NCBI GenBank assembly: GCA_964638865.1
Contig: CAZXBG010000059.1
Span: forward strand, 1-22,148
Direction of reading: 5' to 3'
Length of the DNA: 22,148 bases
DNA from: UBA7236 sp964638865
GTDB taxonomy: Bacteria > Bacteroidota > Bacteroidia > Chitinophagales > BACL12
The notes under the pieces were generated by a model. The model made no database searches. It had not been told where the DNA came from and saw only the letters and a program-made list of their open reading frames with translations. The position numbers were made by a program, and so were the translations under genes. The number at the start of each line of letters is the position of its first letter. The stretch's first letter is position 1. Positions 1 to 6,727 of this stretch are shown here, one piece after another.

Positions 1-209
1 CTCTTGTTTATCTTTTTTTTCCTTTTTGGATTAATCATGTCATTTTACTCGACAGAGAAAATTCATGAATTGCAAATTTAACCATTCTTTCCACATCCGA
101 TACCGAGTCATATATTGAAAATTTTAATTAACAATTAATGCTCAATATTATAACCATAATCCACGTTATTGGTTTAAATATCTATCATACTATAAAATGG
201 AATATCTTC
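1..209. other. AT-rich intergenic region upstream of hipB
   Basis: No coding region can be supported here. The stretch is very AT-rich. It carries TGCTCAATATT at 139-149, which recurs at 213-223 inside the hipBA promoter, so the left part may hold an extra regulator contact. Otherwise nothing was recognised. Confidence 0.6.
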
Positions 210-223
210 AATTGCTCAATATT
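139..223. repeat. 11-bp direct repeat in front of hipB
   Basis: TGCTCAATATT occurs at 139-149 and again at 213-223, 74 bp apart. The second copy overlaps the left arm and spacer of the inverted repeat at 210-233. Paired sites upstream of a HipB-type repressor gene would allow cooperative binding, but the sequence is AT-rich and chance is possible. Confidence 0.35.
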
Positions 224-245
224 TTAAGCAATTTGTCTATCTTTG
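210..245 (+). promoter_or_regulatory. hipBA promoter with embedded inverted-repeat operator
   Basis: TATCTTTG at 238-245 matches the Bacteroidota -7 consensus TAnnTTTG. A TTG at 212-214 lies 23 bases upstream, at the long end of the usual spacing for the -33 element. A perfect inverted repeat, AATTGCT (210-216), ten bases, AGCAATT (227-233), fills the interval between them. Hip operators in other bacteria are also short palindromes in the hip promoter, bound by the HipB dimer. The inference is that HipB, alone or with HipA, blocks this promoter and autoregulates the operon. Transcription would start near 250, giving a leader of about 20 bases. Confidence 0.5.
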
Positions 246-273
246 GTCTATAATATTAACCATAAAGGTATTT

Positions 274-594
274 ATGCCAAGAAAAACTGCTCCGCCGCCT
301 CCTGCTATTAAGGGTAATCTCAAGATTTTGGGTGAAAATATTCGTTTGGCAAGATTGAGGCGCAAAATTTCTACAGTGATGCTTTCGGAGCGGGCCGGAA
401 TGAGCAGAAATACGCTGCGTTCCATCGAACGTGGAGAAAGTGCTGTTACACTTGGCGCATATGCGAGCGTGCTATTTTGTCTTGGACTCGACAAAGATTT
501 GTTGTTAATTGCAAAGGATGATTTGCTTGGGAGGAAGCTGCAGGATTTGAGAATGACCCAACCGAAAAAACGAACATCAAAGGGGAGCATATAG
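274..594 (+). CDS. hipB: HipB-like antitoxin, XRE-family repressor
   Basis: A 106-residue protein with one helix-turn-helix of the XRE/Cro type at about residues 19-75 (GENIRLARLRRK, then SRNTLRSIERGE as the likely recognition helix, about 44-55). The proline-rich N-terminus and the basic tail after residue 85 are extensions beyond the DNA-binding fold. In HipBA systems the antitoxin dimer binds the operon promoter and holds the HipA kinase inactive. ATG 274 is chosen because AAAGG lies 5 bases upstream and the promoter ends just before it. The stop is two bases before the hipA start, so the pair is translationally coupled. The assignment rests on the domain and on hipA directly downstream. 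Confidence 0.88.
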   Translation: MPRKTAPPPPAIKGNLKILGENIRLARLRRKISTVMLSERAGMSRNTLRSIERGESAVTLGAYASVLFCLGLDKDLLLIAKDDLLGRKLQDLRMTQPKKRTSKGSI

Positions 595-596
595 CC

Positions 597-1868
597 ATGG
601 AATTAAGACCAATAAAACCAATACAAGTTTGCGCTCATTGGCAGGGGTTGAAAGATCCTCAACTAATGGGTATTTTGAATGTATCTTTTTCACGTGGGAA
701 AGAAATTTTTTCCTTCGAATATGACGAGGTATGGTTGAAAACCCATGGGCAGGAACTTGATCCTGATTTGGCGTTGTATGCCGGTCCTCAATACGCACGC
801 GATGACCACGCTAATTTTGGAATCTTCCTGGATTCTTCTCCTGATCGCTGGGGTAGGGTTTTGATGCAAAGAAGGGAAGCCCAGCTTGCCAGATCAGAAA
901 AAAGACCGGTTAAAAATCTGCTCGAATCAGATTTTCTACTTGGTGTTTTTGATAAACACCGAATGGGAGCACTGAGATTCAGGCTGTCTGAAAAGGGGCC
1001 CTTTCTTGACAATAACAAGGATATGGCTTCTCCTCCCTGGGCGCAGTTGCGTGATCTGGAGTATGCAAGTAATCAGTTGGAAAAAGATAATGCTGAAACG
1101 CAAAAAGATTACATGAAATGGTTGCACATGCTCATTGCTCCTGGTGGGTCACTTGGCGGCGCGCGACCAAAAGCGAGTGTTATTGATCCGGCAGGAAATT
1201 TATGGATAGCCAAATTCCCAAGTGAAATGGATGAGGTAAATTCCGGTGCCTGGGAGTACGTATTATATCTGCTTGCAATTGATTCGGGAATAGAAATGGC
1301 GGAAGCAAAAATTCAACAATTTTCAGGTCGTCATCATACATTTCTTACGAAACGGTTTGACCGAACAAATAATGGTGAAAGACTGCATTTTGCATCTGCA
1401 ATGACACTTCTGGGGAAAAAAGATGGTGACGATTATTTAACCGGTGCCAGTTATCTTGATCTGGTTAATTTTATTATTCAAAAAGGAGCTGAAACCAATC
1501 GTGATCTGGAACAACTTTGGCGACGTATTGTTTTCAATATTTATGTTTCAAATGTAGATGATCATCTTAGAAATCATGGGTTCCTATTAAAACAAAATGG
1601 ATGGATACTTTCTCCTGCCTTTGATATGAATCCCAGTGCAACAGGAAACGGTTTAACACTTAATATTTCTGAGGTTGATAATTCGCAGAACCTTGATTTA
1701 GTGATGGAGGTTGCTGCTGAATTCCGTATTAAAAAGGTGCGCGCAAAAGAAATTATTTATGCAGTAAAAAAAAGTGTAAATCGATGGAGAAAAATTGCAA
1801 AAAAAGCCGGAATTAAAAATAGTGAAATTGAATTAATGCAAAATGCATTCCGTCTGACTATAGATTGA
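597..1868 (+). CDS. hipA: HipA family serine/threonine kinase toxin
   Basis: At 423 residues this is close to the length of E. coli HipA (440). Family kinases phosphorylate aminoacyl-tRNA synthetases such as GltX and arrest translation, giving dormancy. Visible parts are the HipA N-terminal domain (about 1-130), the phosphate-binding and autophosphorylation loop GGSLGGARPKA (183-193, candidate Ser185), the ATP lysine in AKFPS (Lys206), the TKRFDR segment (251-256), the catalytic loop NVDDHLRNH (319-327) and the metal-binding FDMNPS (342-347). All key residues are present, so the kinase looks active. AGGGGAG at 581-587, inside the end of hipB, is a good ribosome-binding site, unlike the Shine-Dalgarno-poor neighbours. 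The substrate cannot be told from sequence. Confidence 0.93.
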   Translation: MELRPIKPIQVCAHWQGLKDPQLMGILNVSFSRGKEIFSFEYDEVWLKTHGQELDPDLALYAGPQYARDDHANFGIFLDSSPDRWGRVLMQRREAQLARSEKRPVKNLLESDFLLGVFDKHRMGALRFRLSEKGPFLDNNKDMASPPWAQLRDLEYASNQLEKDNAETQKDYMKWLHMLIAPGGSLGGARPKASVIDPAGNLWIAKFPSEMDEVNSGAWEYVLYLLAIDSGIEMAEAKIQQFSGRHHTFLTKRFDRTNNGERLHFASAMTLLGKKDGDDYLTGASYLDLVNFIIQKGAETNRDLEQLWRRIVFNIYVSNVDDHLRNHGFLLKQNGWILSPAFDMNPSATGNGLTLNISEVDNSQNLDLVMEVAAEFRIKKVRAKEIIYAVKKSVNRWRKIAKKAGIKNSEIELMQNAFRLTID

Positions 1869-2042
1869 AATCAAATATAGATATCAAGTATTTATTTTAG
1901 GGATGCTATTTCGTTGGCATGATGTGCGAAAAGAAACCAGGTTGGATATTCTATATCTATAACCACTTTCTCCACTCCAATTCCTCTTCGCCATTATCAT
2001 GCTGCCAGAATCATAATCTTATTTGCCTGCAATATATCTTGT
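1869..2042. other. Convergent intergenic region after hipA
   Basis: This spacer separates the plus-strand hipBA operon from minus-strand genes that end at 2043. I see no strong inverted repeat with a T run on either strand, so no intrinsic terminator is called for either side. A short open frame from 1919 has no protein-like character and overlaps the end of the LamG gene. Confidence 0.5.
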
Positions 2043-3347
2043 TCATTGATTTTTCACAAATTTTTTCGTTTCACTATGTTCATCACTTTCCATTTTTATG
2101 AAATAAATTCCATTTTCTAATTCTGCTATCCCGAGATCCATTTCATAATCTGCAATATAATTAGCTATTACAATTTTTCCGGTTAGATCAAAAATTGTAA
2201 TAGTTACATTTTTATTAATTGATTTTATTGTTAAATGATTTGTTGCCGGGTTCGGATAAATTTGAAAAGAGGTTGTGGGCTCATCAAACAGATCTTCAAC
2301 CTCTAACCTACAACCTGTAAAACTGGATATTGATGACCAGGCTGAAGTAGTGAAACCTGCTCCGCTTGGACATCTTGAACGCACTTTGAAAATATATGCA
2401 TTTGCAGTGGTAGTAGAAATAGATACTGTATTTGTAATAACCGGATACTGTATCCAAGGGCTTAACGGAATAGTTTGATCTTGTACCAAAACCTGATAAC
2501 TAGATGCACATGCATTTCCTGTCCACGATAAAATTGAAGTTCCCGGAGTTGCACAACTTCCTATACTCAAACCAGAAGGAACAGGGCAACCACATGCAGT
2601 AGAGGCGCAAGAATTATTATCATTAAATAATTGAGTTCTTTCTAATGCAGATAATAATCTATCATAAAAAACAATGTCATCAATGCTGCCTGAATAATTT
2701 CCACCAATTTCGATCTGCCCGGTTGAACCTCCAATTGCTATTGCTGGAACATTAACGTAGGATGCAATATTATCTATATAAAGTGTCCATAATCCACCCG
2801 TTGGACCTCCGGCATGATACATTGCCAATAAATGGTGCCATCCTGCACCCGGTTGAATTAGCTGGTCTCTTACCGGTACTTCATCAGTCCCTTGATGAGG
2901 TCTGTTTCCCGATAAAATGCATACATTATAATCAGATTGTACCGTAAGAAGGGCTGATGGATTTGTTTTATTAAATAAAAATTCCAAATCGTTAAGCGCA
3001 GGCGAAAACCCATTATACCATAAACTAATGGAATATTGTTGATGGCCGGGTGTCATGTTAAAAACAGGATTAAATGGTATAGTTAATTTATCACCCGGAG
3101 CAAAACTCATGGCACAACCGGTAGGAGCAAATCTATCACCTGTTAATGTCGGCGCTCCAAAAATACCTATGGGAAAACCATTAGGAGAAAGGTCTTGAAT
3201 AATTCCTCCACCAAAGGTGATGTATAATTGTTGTTGTGCTGTTGGCACTATGGCATTGGCAAAATCCAAACAAAATAATAAAATAAAACATAATACTATT
3301 TTTTTAATAGTAGAGTGTAGAGTGTGTAATTTAACATTGTTTTTCAT
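2043..3347 (-). CDS. Secreted LamG/FN3 protein with T9SS sorting domain
   Basis: This 434-residue protein has a signal peptide (about 1-32, ending FANA) and a concanavalin-type LamG domain at about 65-240 (SISLWYNG, GWHHLLAMY, LYIDN, GSIDDIVFYDRLL). A fibronectin type III-like domain follows at about 256-346 (CPVPSGLS, LSWTGNACASSYQV, FKVRSRC), then a type A T9SS C-terminal domain at 362-434 (YPNPATNHLTI, IFDLTGKI, LENGIYFIK, KKFVK). LamG folds usually bind glycans or proteins, so an extracellular or surface-attached binding role is inferred. The protein is a close paralogue of the one at 18733-20046 along its whole length. It starts 57 bases after the gene ending at 3405 and has no obvious promoter of its own, so the two may be co-transcribed. 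Confidence 0.88.
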   Translation of the reverse strand: MKNNVKLHTLHSTIKKIVLCFILLFCLDFANAIVPTAQQQLYITFGGGIIQDLSPNGFPIGIFGAPTLTGDRFAPTGCAMSFAPGDKLTIPFNPVFNMTPGHQQYSISLWYNGFSPALNDLEFLFNKTNPSALLTVQSDYNVCILSGNRPHQGTDEVPVRDQLIQPGAGWHHLLAMYHAGGPTGGLWTLYIDNIASYVNVPAIAIGGSTGQIEIGGNYSGSIDDIVFYDRLLSALERTQLFNDNNSCASTACGCPVPSGLSIGSCATPGTSILSWTGNACASSYQVLVQDQTIPLSPWIQYPVITNTVSISTTTANAYIFKVRSRCPSGAGFTTSAWSSISSFTGCRLEVEDLFDEPTTSFQIYPNPATNHLTIKSINKNVTITIFDLTGKIVIANYIADYEMDLGIAELENGIYFIKMESDEHSETKKFVKNQ

Positions 3348-3404
3348 ATTGGTTATTTTAATTTGCCGAATCTGGCAGGTTATAAATTAGTAATTAAATT
3401 CTTA

Positions 3405-5105
3405 TCAATCTAGTTTTACAAATTTTTGTATTTCAGAAGAATTACCACTGTCTATTTTAATAAGGTAAATACCATTTTGAAGATGATCAATTGGGATTTC
3501 CATTTTATAATCCAGCATTTGTAATTCCAGGAATATTTTACCGGAGAGGTCGTAAATGGTTAATAATGAGTTGTTGGAAAAAGATTCTATTGTCAAATGG
3601 TCGTTTGCTGGGTTTGGATAAATATCAATTTTTTCAATGGATTCAATTGTTTCAGGTTCATTTGATTTGTATCCGGAGCAGGTAATAAAATCATAATCTG
3701 CCTGTAATATGAGTGATTGATTTAAAGCAAGTGAATTTAGTATCAGACCATTATTTCCAAATGCACCCACTATTTGGATCGCACCTGTCAAATAATAGTC
3801 CAATGTATTCGGTGGAAGAAGCCAATTGGTCTCAGCAATTTGGGCACTTGTGAAACAAGTTGGGCTAGGAATTATTTGAAAAGGTCCAAATGACATTTCA
3901 TAATTTTTAATGATTAACTCATCCGCAGCATCAATGGAGTAAGTTCTCATATAATCAAGACTAGAAATTGCGTGCAGGAACATAAATGGTTCATTATTAT
4001 TTAAAACTTGCCTTTCCTGAATAAATGAAGTTCCGGTAAATGAATTTTTATTAATGGCGTAAATGACCCTTTTGTTTGTTGCCGGCACATAACCTTCAAT
4101 GAGTATATGAGAGGTATTGAAAAGCTCAAACTTGCCGGTAAAATTAACACTGTTAGATCCCGGTATATTTAATGATGCCGGATTAGTTGTTCCTGTTGTA
4201 AGCAAATGTGTTGTAGGGTCAATATATATTTTATCAATAAATGGTTTATCATTTATTCCATCATTTGTTTCTGCAATTGTAATGAAGTAATCTCCTTCTT
4301 GTATAAATGAAAATTTTGAATAATTCATAGTGGTTCCCGCCATTCTTCTGTATGCAAATCCGTGATAATTGCCGTTATAATCATAAGTGTCTATGCGGTA
4401 TTTTGAAGAGTTTGCATTATTTTTAGAAATAATGCAGTAAGAATTTTGTAAACAAATAATATCTATTATTTGTGTATTAATATTAAACTGCGACATTGGA
4501 ATATCATACAGCTCCAAATCATTTGGATAATATAAATATGCATTATCATAAGCAAATATTTTCATTCCATATTTTAAAACATTTGAGGTGTTTAGATAGG
4601 AATATGCAGCAACTCCATATCTATATACTGATGGAGATATTCTAATTCCCATAGCAAGTCCTGAAACTGATCCTGAAATATGAGGGATTGGAGGGATTAT
4701 AGGATAATTATTTGCCCCAAGGAATTCATTTCGTACTCCCTCTACTTTTGGATAAGGATTAATGTATCCTATTGAAGGGTTCATTAAATACACAACATGT
4801 TCGTCATCCCAATCATCCATAAAACCCGATGCATAACTTACAGGCAGTCCCCAGGTTTCTGGATATGCACCGATATAATCGAAAGTACCAAATGAAATAA
4901 ATCCGAAATAGCTACCGCCATTATCTAATAGTTGTATGGAATTTGGATAAACCACATCATAGTGTTTATTTTTGGTTGTTTGTAAAACCTGGATATTATT
5001 TGATGAATAAATCCAAAAAGGAGATGGATAATATGGAATGAATTCAGCTTTAACCGGCTGTGTGATTATCATCATCACGATAATAATTGGTGTATACGTT
5101 TTCAT
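3405..5105 (-). CDS. Secreted protein of unknown function with T9SS sorting domain
   Basis: This is a 566-residue protein from the chosen start. The signal peptide is about 1-20 (MKTYTPIIIVMMIITQPVKA). The long middle has repeated beta-rich stretches and many Tyr and Asn residues, but I recognise no family there; a propeller-like fold is possible. The last 75 or so residues are a type A T9SS sorting domain (IYPNPANDHLTIES, IYDLSGKI, LQNGIYLIKID, IQKFVKLD). An ATG at 5150 would add 15 residues, but the partial copy at 13172 has AAG at that position and keeps the ATG equivalent to 5105, which supports the inner start. A -7-like element lies 63 bases upstream. Confidence 0.8.
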   Translation of the reverse strand: MKTYTPIIIVMMIITQPVKAEFIPYYPSPFWIYSSNNIQVLQTTKNKHYDVVYPNSIQLLDNGGSYFGFISFGTFDYIGAYPETWGLPVSYASGFMDDWDDEHVVYLMNPSIGYINPYPKVEGVRNEFLGANNYPIIPPIPHISGSVSGLAMGIRISPSVYRYGVAAYSYLNTSNVLKYGMKIFAYDNAYLYYPNDLELYDIPMSQFNINTQIIDIICLQNSYCIISKNNANSSKYRIDTYDYNGNYHGFAYRRMAGTTMNYSKFSFIQEGDYFITIAETNDGINDKPFIDKIYIDPTTHLLTTGTTNPASLNIPGSNSVNFTGKFELFNTSHILIEGYVPATNKRVIYAINKNSFTGTSFIQERQVLNNNEPFMFLHAISSLDYMRTYSIDAADELIIKNYEMSFGPFQIIPSPTCFTSAQIAETNWLLPPNTLDYYLTGAIQIVGAFGNNGLILNSLALNQSLILQADYDFITCSGYKSNEPETIESIEKIDIYPNPANDHLTIESFSNNSLLTIYDLSGKIFLELQMLDYKMEIPIDHLQNGIYLIKIDSGNSSEIQKFVKLD

Positions 5106-5345
5106 TTTTATATGATTTTTATTGCCTACTCTTAAAAGGATTTTCAGCATACTCCTTGTTTCTAACCCAAAAGTAGATTTAGATTAATGGCGTAAAAGCA
5201 GCATTATTTAATAGGTAGACTAGAGTGTACAAGTGGTAATGGAAATTGTTTGTGCTAATATCAAACTGCCTGTAAAAACAGCCATTAAAGGTCAGGCTAA
5301 ACACACGTAGGATTAAGAATAGATTAAAATATGTTTGCTGGTAAT
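4953..5345. repeat. Segmental duplication, copy A (gene 5' end plus upstream DNA)
   Basis: This block is clearly related to 13016-13400. It covers the first 50 or so codons of the T9SS cargo gene and about 240 bases of upstream non-coding DNA. The coding part differs at roughly one base in ten by eye. The upstream part is also well conserved, apart from small insertions such as a 13-base difference near 5270. Similarity stops close to 5345, just before the transposase fragment. Confidence 0.85.
5168..5175 (-). promoter_or_regulatory. Candidate -7 promoter element for the cargo gene at 3405-5105
   Basis: On the minus strand this reads TACTTTTG, a match to the Bacteroidota TAnnTTTG element, 63 bases before the chosen start. 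The same octamer is kept in the duplicated copy at 13235-13242. A -33 element is weak here (TTTTAC about 15 bases upstream), so the call rests mainly on conservation between copies. Confidence 0.4.
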
Positions 5346-5368
5346 ACCAACAGCTATTATACAATAGT

Positions 5369-5700
5369 CTAAAGATCATAAAATAAATATTCAAATGAGC
5401 AAAGGGTTTTTAGTGTTTCAATACTGATTACTTTTTTGATGGCCTCATCCAGGTGTATTTGTAATTCATGTATGGTTTCAAATGTTTTGCATACAAATTC
5501 TCTTTTTAATAACCACCATACTTTTTCAGCCGGATTTAATTCTGGGCTGTAAGGTGGTAAAAACACCAGGACAATATTTTCCGGTATTAAAAGTGCATTT
5601 GATTTATGGAAAGATCCATTATCCAAAAGCATTACTTTCAATTCTAAAGGATTTTCTTTGGAAAATTCATCCAGGAATACCTGAAAGGTTTGGGTATTGC
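5369..5700 (-). mobile_element. IS630-family transposase, 3' fragment
   Basis: About 108 codons encode the C-terminal half of a DDE transposase of the IS630 type. Visible motifs are NTQTFQVFLDEF, then VMLLDNGSFHKS with a catalytic Asp, and PPYSPELNPAEKVWWLLK with the catalytic Glu. The end is a normal stop (TAG at 5369). The N-terminal half, with the first catalytic Asp and the DNA-binding region, is absent. Upstream of about 5700 the frame runs into DNA that belongs to a PKD-type pseudogene in another frame. No terminal inverted repeats were recognised. The fragment cannot transpose by itself. Confidence 0.85.
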
Positions 5701-6494
5701 AAAAACGAAAGTTCCCGGTGTAGAATATGCATGCGAAACTCCACCCCCTGCATTGCTTACATAAGTTGCATCTCCAAAATCTCATGAAAACCAGGTGAAT
5801 GGTCCGCCTGTAGTTGTATAATTAAAATTTACCGGTGTATTTAAACAAACAGGATTTGGTGATGCAGAAATAGAAACTGTTCCATTAGGATATGCAGCAA
5901 CTCCACGAGCACAATCTTTTGCAGAACATCCGGCAGGATTTATTTCATCAACACATAATTGTCCGCATTCCATTGTTGAAACATTCCAAATTACACCAAC
6001 TGTATTTGTTCCTAAACCACTAACTATTGTTCCACCAAAAATTGTCCAATTATAAATATTGCCCGGAGTATTTGTTACGGTATAATCAACAATTTCACCG
6101 ATGCAAAAAGTATCGCATGCAACACCTCCTGCTCCCACTGGATCTGCAACACTGTCATTGTTGCATGGGTTAAAGTATATTGAATATTTGGAGCCGGTGC
6201 GGCATAAACATTCACCGTATAGTTTTGGGTTGAAATCCCGTTTGAAGCAGTCACCAAGTAGGGTCCTGCAATTGCAGTCCATGTGATACTAGCCGATGAA
6301 CCCGATGGTATTATTATCGGCCCTACCGGTGAAACCCCCAGTTAATAGTAACGGTAAGTGTTGTATTATATATTTCAACTTCCCCAATACAAACAGTATC
6401 CTCTCCGGTAATTTGTGCGAAAGAAGTGAAAGAAATTAAGGATAAAATTAACCCCTAGCACAAGGTGCATTGAATTTTGGGGTAAAGATTTCAT
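5700..6494 (-). pseudogene. Decayed secreted PKD/Ig-like surface protein
   Basis: Reading across frames rebuilds the start of a secreted adhesin-like protein: a signal peptide ending SLISFTSFAQ, then ITGEDTVCIGEVEIYNTT, an Ig-like segment (PSGSSASITWTAIAGPY, ISTQNYTVNVYAAPAPN), a second domain (CNNDSVADPVGAGG, CIGEIVDYTVTNTPGNIYNW) and part of a PKD domain (DFGDATYVSNAGGG, HAYSTPGTFVF). Lesions are one extra base in the C run at 6452-6455, one missing base in the C run at 6335-6339, one missing base at the A run 6172-6174, and an in-frame TGA just before DFGDATYV, where PKD domains usually have Trp. At about 5700 the gene is cut by the IS630 fragment. Such proteins often end in a T9SS sorting domain; here it is lost. 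Confidence 0.82.
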
Positions 6495-6681
6495 GATAAA
6501 GGTTTTAGTTTTTCAATTACAAATATCAAATTACAAAATGAACTGGTTATGAAGATTGTGTGAAAGTGAGGTTTAAATGTGTAAATGGTGGTTGGAGATT
6601 TTTGAAAGGCTGGTTGGAGAAATAATAGGTAATATTTGATTCACGGTTTTCCGGTAATGAGATTTTGCAACATAAAAAAAA
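6495..6681. other. Intergenic region between pseudogene and OmpA-family gene
   Basis: Nothing beyond the terminator at its right side was recognised. It would once have held the promoter of the PKD pseudogene, but no TAnnTTTG element is evident on the minus strand. Confidence 0.4.
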
Positions 6682-6717
6682 TTGTCGATTTGATAATTTT
6701 ATTTACCAAATCGACAA
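6682..6717 (-). terminator. Rho-independent terminator of the adhesin-PorP-OmpA cluster
   Basis: TTGTCGATTTG (6682-6692) pairs perfectly with CAAATCGACAA (6707-6717) across a 14-base loop. On the minus strand the hairpin is followed by a run of T (the A run at 6674-6681). It sits 11 bases after the stop of the OmpA-family gene. Confidence 0.88.
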
Positions 6718-6727
6718 AAATTCCTGA

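Noticed and set aside
249..254. TATAAT as a sigma70-type -10 box for hipB
   Set aside because: No -35 hexamer lies 16-18 bases upstream, and TATCTTTG at 238-245 fits the Bacteroidota promoter better.
3364..3377. Hairpin TGCC-N6-GGCA between two cargo genes
   Set aside because: Only four base pairs and no T run on the minus strand, so it is too weak to call a terminator.
5106..5150. Longer start (ATG 5150) for the cargo gene
   Set aside because: The duplicated copy lacks that ATG but keeps the inner one, and the signal peptide begins at the inner Met.
5179..5394. Short minus-strand open frame upstream of the cargo gene
   Set aside because: The duplicated copy near 13255-13400 has indels and stops in the matching frame, so the similarity is not protein-coding.
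5369..5785. Open frame of 138 codons read as one small protein
   Set aside because: Only the part below about 5700 is transposase. The first 30 or so codons are PKD pseudogene DNA in a wrong frame.
6075..6257. Separate 60-codon minus-strand gene
   Set aside because: It is a segment of the PKD pseudogene between two frameshifts. Its first half continues the Ig-like domain and its second half is out of frame.
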